DNA of 64,000 nt from Clostridiales bacterium Firm_04. GTDB lineage: Bacteria > Bacillota > Clostridia > Oscillospirales > Ruminococcaceae. How positions within the stretch are numbered: the stretch's first letter is position 1; the number at the start of each line of letters is the position of its first letter. A program made the position numbers and the translations under genes. The stretch covers positions 124,001-188,000 of the forward strand of contig LVAJ01000030.1 of NCBI GenBank assembly GCA_001603005.1, given 5' to 3'. Shown here piece by piece: positions 8,235-16,159 of this stretch. The notes below the pieces were generated by a model. The model worked only from the letters and a program-made list of their open reading frames with translations, made no database searches and was not told where the DNA came from.

Positions 8235-8792
8235 GTGGATGACGAACGGATCATCTCACTGTTTTATAGCAGAGATGAGCAGGCGCTGCGGGAAACAGAT
8301 TCCCGTTACGGAGCGCTCTGCCGGTCTGTTGCACGCAATATTCTCGGGAGCAGTGAGGATGCAGAGGAATGCGTCAGCGACGCCCTGCTGACGGCATGGA
8401 ATGCGATCCCGCCCGCAAAGCCGCGCAATTACTGTGCCTACCTGATGAAGCTGGTGCGCGGGCATGCGGTCAACCGCTGGCATGCAAACCGTGCGGAAAA
8501 GCGCGGCGGCGGTCAGACGCCTGCTGCGCTGGATGAACTTGCGGAATGCATTTCCGCGCGGGAAACCGTGGAGTCGGAGAGCGACCGGCGCGCCCTGCTG
8601 GAAGCGATCACGGCGTTTCTCGGCACCCTGCCGGAGCAGCAGCGTCATCTGTTCGTCCGGCGGTACTGGTACACCGATCCGGTTCAGGTGCTTGCCCGAG
8701 ACTTCGGCATGAGCGAAAACCGCATTTCCGTTACGCTTTCCCGCATCCGCAAGCGCCTGCATACTTATCTGGAAAAGGAGGGATTGCTGTGA
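8235..8792 (+). CDS. ECF RNA polymerase sigma factor of the dockerin operon
   Basis: 185 residues from a GTG start (VDDERIISLFYSRDEQAL), chosen because AGGGCGGTGA lies just upstream; longer in-frame starts lack a site. The sigma-2 region contains NILGSSEDAEECVSDALLTAWNAIPP. The sigma-4 region contains LPEQQRHLFVRRYWYTDPVQVLARDFGMSENRISVTLSRIRKRL. Its stop codon overlaps the GTG of the anti-sigma gene (GTGA). It belongs to a different ECF subgroup from the factor at 1403. Likely targets are the operon's envelope genes and the flanking EF-hand genes that carry TTGTGAC-N16-GTC motifs (inference). Confidence 0.88.
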   Translation: MDDERIISLFYSRDEQALRETDSRYGALCRSVARNILGSSEDAEECVSDALLTAWNAIPPAKPRNYCAYLMKLVRGHAVNRWHANRAEKRGGGQTPAALDELAECISARETVESESDRRALLEAITAFLGTLPEQQRHLFVRRYWYTDPVQVLARDFGMSENRISVTLSRIRKRLHTYLEKEGLL

Positions 8793-10012
8793 ATGCAAAT
8801 GAGCTTTACAAACTGCTCGGCGATCTGCCGGATGACTATGTAACGGCGGCAGCGGGTACGCACCGGCAGTCCCGCATTTCGCTGCATGTCATCATCCCTG
8901 CGATCGCTGCATGCTTTGTGCTGCTGATCGCAGCGGCGGTCTATCCGAAGCTCCGGACGCAGATGCCGGAGATGCAGGAAGATTCTATATATAGTATGGA
9001 GACAACGGCAGAAGCAAAGACCACTGCTGCTGTGACCACTGCAACAGAATCCCTGCCGGAAGAAATTTCATCTGCAAAGACAACCGGTACAAAACGCACA
9101 ACATCGGCAGCCGTCACGACAGAACAGACGGCAGCATCGCAGCAGACGGCACAGACAACCGGTACGGCTGCCCCAGCGCAGCATACCGAAGCGGAACCGG
9201 AACCGCAGCAGGAATCTGTTCCGGAAACGGCGGCTGCATCTGCGACAGAGCCGCCTGCAAGCACGGGATCTTTGACATCGGCAACGACACCGGCGATCAC
9301 ACCCGCAACGACAATGACACAGGCGGAGACCGGTCAGGACGACGGCGGGGATCATCATGTGACATCTGTGGTGACAACAAGATCCACACAAATTGCATCG
9401 ACAAAAAATGCGAGCGAAACGGTGCCGACTTCTACGGTCATCGGAAATACGGAAACGTTCATGCCTGTGACCACCACAACAAAGTATACTACTTCAAAGA
9501 AAGTGGTCTATACGACGACCACGGCAGAGGTCACCGTGCCCTATTCCGTCTCGAAAACGCGCGCAAAGCTGCCGGAAGATCTAAGCGGCGAGCAAACAGG
9601 ACGTCCGGAAACCGGTGTCTTCACGGAGCAGCCTGCAACGACGCTCGTGACCACGACAACATCAGCGGAACCGGAATCATTTCCGGAAACACAGCCGGTT
9701 TTCGAGGATTCGGCGGCGCAGATCCGGACGGACGGCGAAAACTGGTATATCACAATGCGAAAACCCTATGCGGATGCGGCACTCGGAAACGGGACGCTGA
9801 CGCCGGACGGACTCTGGCTCGATGTCATCTGTCTGGAGCAGGATCATTCGGAGGGCGGCTTGCCGGATGATACCGTGCAGCTGATCCTGACGCTGCCTGC
9901 CGATGTCAGTGCACGCATCCCGCGAATCACGCTGCGGGTGTCCGAAACGGCGACCGTTAAAGCCTTTGAACAGCTCACGGCGTTTCAGACCGCGATCCGC
10001 GATTATACCTGA
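8789..10012 (+). CDS. Membrane anti-sigma factor with Thr-rich extracellular stalk
   Basis: 407 residues from the GTG at 8789, overlapping the sigma stop by 4 nt after an AAGGAGGG site. A short cytoplasmic segment (about 1-28) precedes one transmembrane helix (about 32-50, HVIIPAIAACFVLLIAAAVY). Next comes a low-complexity Thr/Ala/Glu-rich extracellular stalk of roughly 200 residues. A C-terminal folded domain of about 100 residues begins near NWYITMRKPYAD. The layout (cytoplasmic sigma-binding end, one helix, stalk, outer sensor domain) resembles cellulosome-regulating anti-sigma proteins of the RsgI kind, although the partner here is an ECF factor. The sensor ligand is unknown. Confidence 0.8.
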   Translation: MNANELYKLLGDLPDDYVTAAAGTHRQSRISLHVIIPAIAACFVLLIAAAVYPKLRTQMPEMQEDSIYSMETTAEAKTTAAVTTATESLPEEISSAKTTGTKRTTSAAVTTEQTAASQQTAQTTGTAAPAQHTEAEPEPQQESVPETAAASATEPPASTGSLTSATTPAITPATTMTQAETGQDDGGDHHVTSVVTTRSTQIASTKNASETVPTSTVIGNTETFMPVTTTTKYTTSKKVVYTTTTAEVTVPYSVSKTRAKLPEDLSGEQTGRPETGVFTEQPATTLVTTTTSAEPESFPETQPVFEDSAAQIRTDGENWYITMRKPYADAALGNGTLTPDGLWLDVICLEQDHSEGGLPDDTVQLILTLPADVSARIPRITLRVSETATVKAFEQLTAFQTAIRDYT

Positions 10013-10026
10013 AAGGAGCATGCGCC

Positions 10027-11466
10027 ATGACAAAAATGAAACTGCTTGCCGCGGCGATCAGCGGCATTCTGGCGGCGGGAATGCTCTCCGCACTGCCCGC
10101 TGCCGCATACCGTCCGCAGCTCGGCGAATACCGCCGTGTCGGTGAGAGCGGACTCTATATCAGCGATTCCGGTGCGATCCAGGTAGACAGCGAGGATACA
10201 TCCGGCATTCTGCTGACCGTGCAGCTCCCGCAGGAGCAGGAGCCCGTGTTCCGCAGCGCTTTGCGGGAGAAGATCCGGCAGTATTTCCATGGGATGCCGG
10301 ATGCGCCTGCACGCTATGTGTTCGATTTTGACGAGATCCGCACGGATACGCACCACAAGGGCACAGCGGATGCGCCCGCCTACACCTACACGCTGACGGA
10401 CAAACAGCAGGGCGAAGATTTCTACGCGGCGGCAGCATCGCTGTATGCCGATCTGCATTTGACCTGCGAAGGGCTGAAAGCATTCAAGTACTATCCGGAT
10501 TTCGGCTGTACCAATTATGCCGGCTGTTACGGCTATGCCGTTGCCGGAAAGCCGGAGATGAAGAATGCGATTGCCGCGTGGCTCGCGGAGCATGCGCCGG
10601 ATGTGGAAGCCCGCATGTCCGATGATGATGAGATCCTGAATCTCGGCTGGAAGGAAACCGGCGATGACAGGGAATATGAACCGTACAACCCCTATCCGGA
10701 TATGTATGCGATCTGGCGGGATCTCGGCTATGTGCCGTCCTATTCGAGCACAGCAATGTACCGGTACGGCGATGAATTTGCGATCGACTTCATGCAGTAT
10801 CAGAAGTATTATGACGGCGTCAGCGAGGCACAGCTGCAAAAAGCATGGGAAAAATATGCCCTCGATGACATTGCGGATTCCCCGTATCCGTATCGGGTGT
10901 ATCTGCTTCTGCCGGACAGCACTGTGCGGACGCTTGCGAAGCGTGCCGGCAGTCTCTATGATCCGTCGGCGGAATCGGCTGCACCGTGGATTCCGGATGC
11001 AGATATGCTGGCAGAGGGACTGAACATCGGCTTTGCTGCTGGCATCCGATCGGACACCGATCCGGAAGCATGTCAGAATATTCTGATCGGGGACAAGGAC
11101 TTCGGGCACGGCTGGGCAGTGCAGCTGACGGCGCATCAGCCCGCAGCCGGCGATCCGGCAGGGGAACCCGAATATCTGCTGAAGCCGCAGGAGATCGCGC
11201 GCATTCTGGCGTATCTGGATCTGAACCTCGGACTGCCGTTCGGGGTGCAGACTGAACTGCCGAGTCAGGGCGCGGCGACCGGCGACCTGAATCTCGACGG
11301 CGCGGCGGATGTAGCCGATGCCGTCCTGCTGGCACGGTTCTTTGTCTCTGACAGCAGCGCGAAAATCAGCGATCAGGGCATGAAAAATGCCGACGTCAAC
11401 AAAGACGGCGGCGTCACGGCAGATGATCTGGATGCGCTTCTGCGGCGCATTGCAAGAATGGAATAA
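10027..11466 (+). CDS. Secreted dockerin protein of unknown function (first)
   Basis: 479 residues. A signal peptide (MTKMKLLAAAISGILAAGMLSALPAAA) follows an AAAGGAG site. The long central region contains a segment with Tyr/Cys-rich YYPDFGCTNYAGCYGYA. The C-terminal dockerin has Ca loops DLNLDGAADVADAV and DVNKDGGVTADDLD. No catalytic family is recognised in the centre. It lies 14 nt after the anti-sigma gene, so it is co-transcribed with the sigma pair. Being exported and carrying a dockerin, it should attach to a scaffoldin cohesin outside the cell. Confidence 0.85.
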   Translation: MTKMKLLAAAISGILAAGMLSALPAAAYRPQLGEYRRVGESGLYISDSGAIQVDSEDTSGILLTVQLPQEQEPVFRSALREKIRQYFHGMPDAPARYVFDFDEIRTDTHHKGTADAPAYTYTLTDKQQGEDFYAAAASLYADLHLTCEGLKAFKYYPDFGCTNYAGCYGYAVAGKPEMKNAIAAWLAEHAPDVEARMSDDDEILNLGWKETGDDREYEPYNPYPDMYAIWRDLGYVPSYSSTAMYRYGDEFAIDFMQYQKYYDGVSEAQLQKAWEKYALDDIADSPYPYRVYLLLPDSTVRTLAKRAGSLYDPSAESAAPWIPDADMLAEGLNIGFAAGIRSDTDPEACQNILIGDKDFGHGWAVQLTAHQPAAGDPAGEPEYLLKPQEIARILAYLDLNLGLPFGVQTELPSQGAATGDLNLDGAADVADAVLLARFFVSDSSAKISDQGMKNADVNKDGGVTADDLDALLRRIARME

Positions 11467-11503
11467 ACCGGAAACGATCACATTTTGCAAAGGAGGAATT
11501 ATT

Positions 11504-13282
11504 ATGAAGAACCTGACAAAAATCACGGCAATGCTGCTCTGTGCGGCAATTGCAGGGGGCATGGTGACGGCAATGCCGGTCACCGCGGAAACCGAAACGA
11601 CCGTAACCGAAACCGCAGGTTCGGTCAGAGACTACACGCTGGATGAGCTGATGCAGATGGATGCGGCACAATTGGATGCGCTGTCTGATTTCTACGCAAT
11701 CGGCAACTGCGGCTATGCACTCGCTGCCGAGATCACGGCGCAGGATCAACAGCTGGAGCTGGCAAGCGGCAGGGAATGCTTCTTCGTGAAGCTGGATTCG
11801 CCGGAGCTGGCGGACAGGATGTATTCGACCACGATCGTCACCGACGACAAGGGCGAATATACGGGAGAATCCGTGCTGTCCTATTTCGATACGGCGGAAC
11901 TGCTGGGGATCCCCAGAGCGATCATCGAAAACATTGAGGAGGGCGAGGCAAAGGGTTATGTGCATGTGACCGTCAATCTCAACCATTACGGTGACGCCTG
12001 CAAGACCTATATCCTGACGCTTGCAAAGCTGATTGTGTCCGAAAATGTCGCGGATGCATTCGGCATGTCGATTGCGGGCGGCAGACCGATCGTACAGGGA
12101 ACCGGCATTCCGGGAGCGCATGACGACGTCATTGCAACATCCTACGGAACCGTTCCCCCTGTGACCGGCACGAAGCCGCCTGCCCACACCGGTACACATG
12201 CCGGAACGACCGGAACCACTGTCGCAACGACCGTGACCGGCAGCAGCACGCAGAATCCGAATGATACGCACACGACCGTGACCGAATCCGAAGATATCGG
12301 CATGCTGCCCGCGGAACAGGATACCCGCACGGTGTTCATGGAGCGCGTCGCAGGCTGGCAGAATGCAAAGCTCGAAGACTGCGTGATCCTCGGCGATCAG
12401 CTGCTCACGCCGGATAAGCCCTACAGAATCAGCCGGATCCGCTTCACCCCGTTCTGCGTCTACACACGCGACGGTTCGGCGCCCGACAAAGCGGAGATCC
12501 TTGCGAAGTGGAAGGAAATGCTGCTTGCAAACGGTTATCCGGAGGACGCCGGCATGTGGGACTTCTATGACTGCAAACTGACCGCATCTGACGACGGCGG
12601 CTATTTCGTCAAGGTTCCGCAGGATGCCTACGCCAATGTTTCGCTGGCGGACTGCCTGAAAACGATGCCCGATGTGCAGCGCATTACGGCGCAGTTCGGT
12701 TACAGTACTCATGACCGCCCGAATACGGCTCTCAATTTCGCGTTCCACTTTACCGTGGACGGATTGAATACGCCGCAGCCGGATGATTTTCCGGAGCTGG
12801 AAGGTGTGCATATCGGCGGCGATGTTCCGCTGCCGCTGATGCAGACGGAGAGCGACTGGTTCCTGACAATTACTTCCCGTGCATATGCGGACTACTTTGC
12901 AGCTGCAAAATATCTGCAAACGCTGGACTTTGTGCATGATCTGCAGCTGACTTACATGACCACAGAGCTTGGCGACGAAAGTGATAATGCAAAGATCCTC
13001 GAACCGGACATGACGGTTCTGTTCGAGCGCGCAGAGGATGCCGCCGGCGGTGCGGTGACCAGCACCACCAGACAGGAGACCGCCCGCGAATCTGCGAACG
13101 GCGACCTGACGCTTGACGGTAAAACGGATGTTTCCGATGCAGTGCTGCTCGCACGGTTCCTCGCAGCCGACGCAAACGCGAAGGTCTCCGATCAGGGGCT
13201 TGCCAATGCGGATGCAGACGGCAGCGGCAGCATCACGAGCGAAGACCTCACGAAGATCCTGTTCATCATTGCAAGACGCTGA
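11504..13282 (+). CDS. Secreted dockerin protein of unknown function (second)
   Basis: 592 residues from ATG 11504 after AAAGGAGG. A signal peptide ends near MPVTAETE. The N-terminal domain (about 35-200) is followed by a Thr/Gly/Pro-rich linker (about 210-260). The second domain (about 270-500) includes SDWFLTITSRAYAD, which resembles the anti-sigma sensor motif NWYITMRKPYAD. The C-terminal dockerin has Ca loops DLTLDGKTDVSDAV and DADGSGSITSEDLT. It is the last gene of the sigma operon before the hairpin at 13309. No enzyme family is recognised. Its shared layout with the preceding protein suggests paralogy in the dockerin only. Confidence 0.85.
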   Translation: MKNLTKITAMLLCAAIAGGMVTAMPVTAETETTVTETAGSVRDYTLDELMQMDAAQLDALSDFYAIGNCGYALAAEITAQDQQLELASGRECFFVKLDSPELADRMYSTTIVTDDKGEYTGESVLSYFDTAELLGIPRAIIENIEEGEAKGYVHVTVNLNHYGDACKTYILTLAKLIVSENVADAFGMSIAGGRPIVQGTGIPGAHDDVIATSYGTVPPVTGTKPPAHTGTHAGTTGTTVATTVTGSSTQNPNDTHTTVTESEDIGMLPAEQDTRTVFMERVAGWQNAKLEDCVILGDQLLTPDKPYRISRIRFTPFCVYTRDGSAPDKAEILAKWKEMLLANGYPEDAGMWDFYDCKLTASDDGGYFVKVPQDAYANVSLADCLKTMPDVQRITAQFGYSTHDRPNTALNFAFHFTVDGLNTPQPDDFPELEGVHIGGDVPLPLMQTESDWFLTITSRAYADYFAAAKYLQTLDFVHDLQLTYMTTELGDESDNAKILEPDMTVLFERAEDAAGGAVTSTTRQETARESANGDLTLDGKTDVSDAVLLARFLAADANAKVSDQGLANADADGSGSITSEDLTKILFIIARR

Positions 13283-13304
13283 TCTTCTTCACATCATCCT
13301 TATA

Positions 13305-13538
13305 AACACGAAACGGCCGGATATCCGAGGATATCCGGTCGTTTCGTCGGTGTGATAAAACAGAAATTCAGGGAGACAGTTTGTGCGTTGTTCGGTTGTG
13401 GTGCGGTTAAGAGGAAAAAGTGGTTTGATGTGTGGTAGGGTATGAGATGAAATGTGGTGGTGGGGTAAGAATGAAACGTTTGGGTATTTGAATATACAGC
13501 AGCCGATGGTCCGAATGCCGTGGGAGCTGTTCTCCCGT
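13305..13538 (-). ncRNA. Candidate small RNA
   Basis: A consensus promoter on the minus strand (13545-13573) points into about 230 nt without a convincing gene and ends at the long hairpin 13309-13346. The predicted RNA would open with a GGGAG-AACAG-CTCCC hairpin (13522-13536). A G-poor, C/A-rich single-stranded stretch follows, with motifs such as TACCCCACCACCAC and ATACCCTACCACAC, which could pair with G-rich ribosome binding sites. A 97-codon frame overlaps it but has no ribosome binding site. Its existence as an RNA is an inference. Confidence 0.45.
13309..13346. terminator. Long hairpin ending the dockerin operon and the candidate small RNA
   Basis: A 16-bp stem (CGAAACGGCCGGATAT with ATATCCGGTCGTTTCG, one G-T pair). 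The U-tracts are weak on both sides. It lies between the operon end at 13282 and the converging promoter at 13545. Confidence 0.65.
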
Positions 13539-13544
13539 GATTTT

Positions 13545-13573
13545 ATTCTAGCACAACTGCGATTATTTGTCAA
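13545..13573 (-). promoter_or_regulatory. Promoter of the candidate small RNA
   Basis: TTGACA (13573-13568), a 17-nt spacer and TAGAAT (13550-13545) on the minus strand. No open reading frame with a ribosome binding site lies downstream. The remaining bases to 13662 show nothing recognisable. Confidence 0.65.
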
Positions 13574-13662
13574 TAGATACAAAAGAGATAGTTGCGTTCC
13601 GCGTTTTTTGGAGGATTCGTGTGTAATATTATGTACAAATTATACAAAATGGAACGAATCTA

Positions 13663-14688
13663 TCATTTTTTCTCGCTCAATTCATCGGATTCCCGATGCT
13701 TTCCGAAGATCAGAAGGGCTGCCATTGCGGCGGCACCTGCACCGCAGAAAGCCGCGAGCGGTGCGGATTCTCCTGCGCTGACGCCCTTTGTTTTCAGCGA
13801 TGCGAATGCGCTGGAAACGGTCGTGCTGAGCATCGTGGTGAGCGATGCGGCGGTATCGGGTTCATCGGTCGTCATGCGGCTGACGGAACCAGATTCACCG
13901 GTGAGATTCGTATTTTCGGCCGGAAGCGTATTCTTTGTCAGCGTGGTATCGTTTGTGGATGCGGTGCTGTCCGCTGTCTGCATGCTGACGGTCGTTTCGG
14001 TGCTCTCGGAGACCGTGAACTGCTCGTTCTGCATGAGCAGCGCCGTGCCGTTGAGCTTTGCGCTGACCGAATGCTGACCGGCATCACGGAAGACAACATC
14101 CGCCCAGCCCTGCTCATTCGTCCGGAAGCCGGTCTGTCTGCCGTCGATCAGAATCGCAGCATTGCAGACGGGTTCCTCGCGGCTGGAATCCGGCTCCTTG
14201 CGCATCAGCTTGAGGCGGACGCTTTCTCCGGCTGCGACCTTGTTTTTGGTGCTGTGCCGGAAGCTGTAACGCTCCGGATCGGCATAGCGCGCGAGCACAT
14301 TGATGCTGTCGCCGTTTTCCGGCGCGCCGGTTTTCTCCATGCCGTCGCGGTCCTGCATAAAGCTGATATAATTGCCGCGCACGCCCCAGATCACGGAAAG
14401 CTCCGGTGCGCGGTCGCAGGAGCGGACATAGCCCGCCTCGGCGCCGCCGTCATAATATGTGTCATGTGCGGCGATCAGCACATCCTCAAGCGTGAGCTGA
14501 CCGTCCTCGTTCTCATCCCCTGCTGTAACCTCTGCATGATCCAGCACGACGGACTCTGTCCGGATCGTGACATGGACGCTGACTGTTTCTCCGTTGGCTT
14601 TGGTCTGGGTATCGGCTGCCGAAGCGGACAGCGGAAATGCGTGCATCAGCAATGCAGCTGCCAGAATGATGCCTGTTCCCTTATTCAC
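13663..14688 (-). CDS. EF-hand surface protein, paralogue of the one at 6479
   Basis: 341 residues from a GTG start (MNKGTGIILAAALLMHAF) after AGAGGAAG. A signal peptide is followed by one EF-hand-like module, DENEDGQLTLEDVLIAAHDTYYDGG. This corresponds closely to DYNGDGKLTSDEVVSAAHDIYYPGG in the other protein. Next are a beta-rich domain, a Ser/Thr-rich stalk (about 225-290) and a C-terminal hydrophobic helix with a basic tail (KHRESDELSEKK). Only one Ca loop is present, and the pre-helix sequence VSAGESAPL lacks the TGD of its relatives. A TTGTGACT-N16-GGTC element lies upstream. The function is unknown. Confidence 0.82.
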   Translation of the reverse strand: MNKGTGIILAAALLMHAFPLSASAADTQTKANGETVSVHVTIRTESVVLDHAEVTAGDENEDGQLTLEDVLIAAHDTYYDGGAEAGYVRSCDRAPELSVIWGVRGNYISFMQDRDGMEKTGAPENGDSINVLARYADPERYSFRHSTKNKVAAGESVRLKLMRKEPDSSREEPVCNAAILIDGRQTGFRTNEQGWADVVFRDAGQHSVSAKLNGTALLMQNEQFTVSESTETTVSMQTADSTASTNDTTLTKNTLPAENTNLTGESGSVSRMTTDEPDTAASLTTMLSTTVSSAFASLKTKGVSAGESAPLAAFCGAGAAAMAALLIFGKHRESDELSEKK

Positions 14689-14803
14689 GATGAACTTCCT
14701 CTTTTCTGTGTATATAGCTGTGATTCGGAAATGTTCTGTTCGGGGCGGTTCCGATTTTTGCGCTGCCGGTCTATTTGTTTCTCCGGCATTGCCCCTCTAT
14801 ATA

Positions 14804-14835
14804 TATAGACCGTTTTTTTCGCAGAAAAGTCACAA
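14804..14835 (-). promoter_or_regulatory. Candidate ECF promoter, TTGTGACT-N16-GGTCTATA
   Basis: On the minus strand: TTGTGACT (14835-14828), 16 nt, GGTCTATA (14811-14804). It is the same architecture as the element at 8010-8040. It would give a leader of about 110 nt. Between 14836 and 14970 nothing else was recognised. Confidence 0.55.
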
Positions 14836-14970
14836 AATCGGCGGAAAAATTTTCCGAAATGTTGAACTTTGGATAGTTTATACAAAATCAACATACTCCA
14901 TTCGGCAATTTGACGGGTTTCGCTGCATTTTGTATTGTTTCGATATTGTTATAAAGAATGATGCGTGCAA

Positions 14971-15011
14971 AATAAAAGCAGAAAAGAAACCCGTTCGGAT
15001 CTCTTTTCTGC
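14971..15011 (-). terminator. Terminator after pfkA
   Basis: A 10-bp stem (GCAGAAAAGA 14978-14987 with TCTTTTCTGC 15002-15011) is followed on the minus strand by TTTTATTTT. Confidence 0.75.
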
Positions 15012-15038
15012 TGCTTTTCTATGGTCGGTTTTCAGCGG

Positions 15039-16121
15039 TCAGTCGCCGAAGGAAACGCCGATGCGCTTCGCCGTGATGACAAGCTGATCCTTCGGGTTGA
15101 CGAATTTGGTCAGACCGGCGATATCTTCGAGCTTGTTGGATGTGACCTTGCCGTTGACCATTGCGACGGTTCTGCCGTATTTCTCATGTGCGATGAGCTT
15201 TGCGGCATGGACGCCGAATTTGGTCGCGAGGATGCGGTCGTATGCACTCGGAGAGCCGCCGCGCAGCATATGTCCCGGCACGCAGACGCGCGCTTCGATG
15301 CCGGTCGCTGCCTGCACCTGCGCCGCGATGCGGGATGTTGCCGTAATGATGCCGGCTTCCTCGCGCTTTCTGGCGCGGTCCTTCTTCTTCATCTTCGCCT
15401 CATCCTGATCGAATGCGCCCTCTGCGACCGCCATGATCGAGAAGGATTTTCCGCTTGCCGCGCGCTTCATCAGCGCGTCGCAGACCTTGTCAATGTCATA
15501 CGGGATCTCCGGAATCAGGATGATATCCGCGCCGCCCGCAAGACCTGCATTGAGCGTCAGCCAGCCGGCTTTGTTGCCCATGATCTCGCAGACCAGAATG
15601 CGGCTGTGCGATGCAGCAGTCGTGTGCAGCCGGTCGATCGCGTCCGTTGCGGTATCGACGGCGGTGTGGAAGCCGAAGGTCACGTCGGTACCGTAGATAT
15701 CATTGTCGATCGTTTTCGGCAGACCGATGACGTTGAGTCCCTCGTCCGAGAGCAGCTTCGAGGTCTTGTGCGTGCCGTTTCCGCCGAGCGTCAGCAGGCA
15801 GTCGAGCTTCTGCTTCTGATAGGTCTCGCGCATATTCTTGACCTTGTCCACATTGTCATCGCCGATGACGGTCATCATCTTGAACGGCTGACGCTTCGTG
15901 CCGAGGATCGTGCCGCCCTGCGTCAGAATGCCGGAAAATTCGCCCGGCTGCATGACGCGGCAGAGATTGTGGATCAGCCCGTAATAGCCGTTGGAGATGC
16001 CGACGATCTCGACATTTTCCTCGCCCATCAGCTCAAAGCATGCCTTTGCCACGCCGCGGATGGTTGCGTTCAGACCGGGGCAGTCGCCGCCGGATGTCAG
16101 AATACCGATTCTTTTTTTCAT
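15039..16121 (-). CDS. pfkA: 6-phosphofructokinase
   Basis: 360 residues from ATG 16121 (MKKRIGILTSGGDCPGLNAT), preceded by AAAGGA. It phosphorylates fructose 6-phosphate to the 1,6-bisphosphate in glycolysis. The family landmarks are GGDCPGLN (11-18), GGNGT (113-117), PKTIDND (135-141, with catalytic Asp139), TFGFHTA, and the fructose-6-P binding MGNKAGWL and AEGA segments. By E. coli numbering the pair Gly104/Lys124 is present (Gly116, Lys136). Known group III ATP enzymes have that pair, while PPi enzymes have Asp104. The Mg-contacting Asp103 is Asn here. Phosphoryl donor ATP is therefore likely but not certain. Confidence 0.93.
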   Translation of the reverse strand: MKKRIGILTSGGDCPGLNATIRGVAKACFELMGEENVEIVGISNGYYGLIHNLCRVMQPGEFSGILTQGGTILGTKRQPFKMMTVIGDDNVDKVKNMRETYQKQKLDCLLTLGGNGTHKTSKLLSDEGLNVIGLPKTIDNDIYGTDVTFGFHTAVDTATDAIDRLHTTAASHSRILVCEIMGNKAGWLTLNAGLAGGADIILIPEIPYDIDKVCDALMKRAASGKSFSIMAVAEGAFDQDEAKMKKKDRARKREEAGIITATSRIAAQVQAATGIEARVCVPGHMLRGGSPSAYDRILATKFGVHAAKLIAHEKYGRTVAMVNGKVTSNKLEDIAGLTKFVNPKDQLVITAKRIGVSFGD

Positions 16122-16159
16122 GGTCCCGATTCCTTTCCTCAAATCAGATTTTTATGGGG

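Noticed and set aside
13289-13582. A 97-codon minus-strand frame in the small RNA region
   Set aside because: It lacks a ribosome binding site, starts upstream of the predicted transcription start, and runs through the terminator hairpin.
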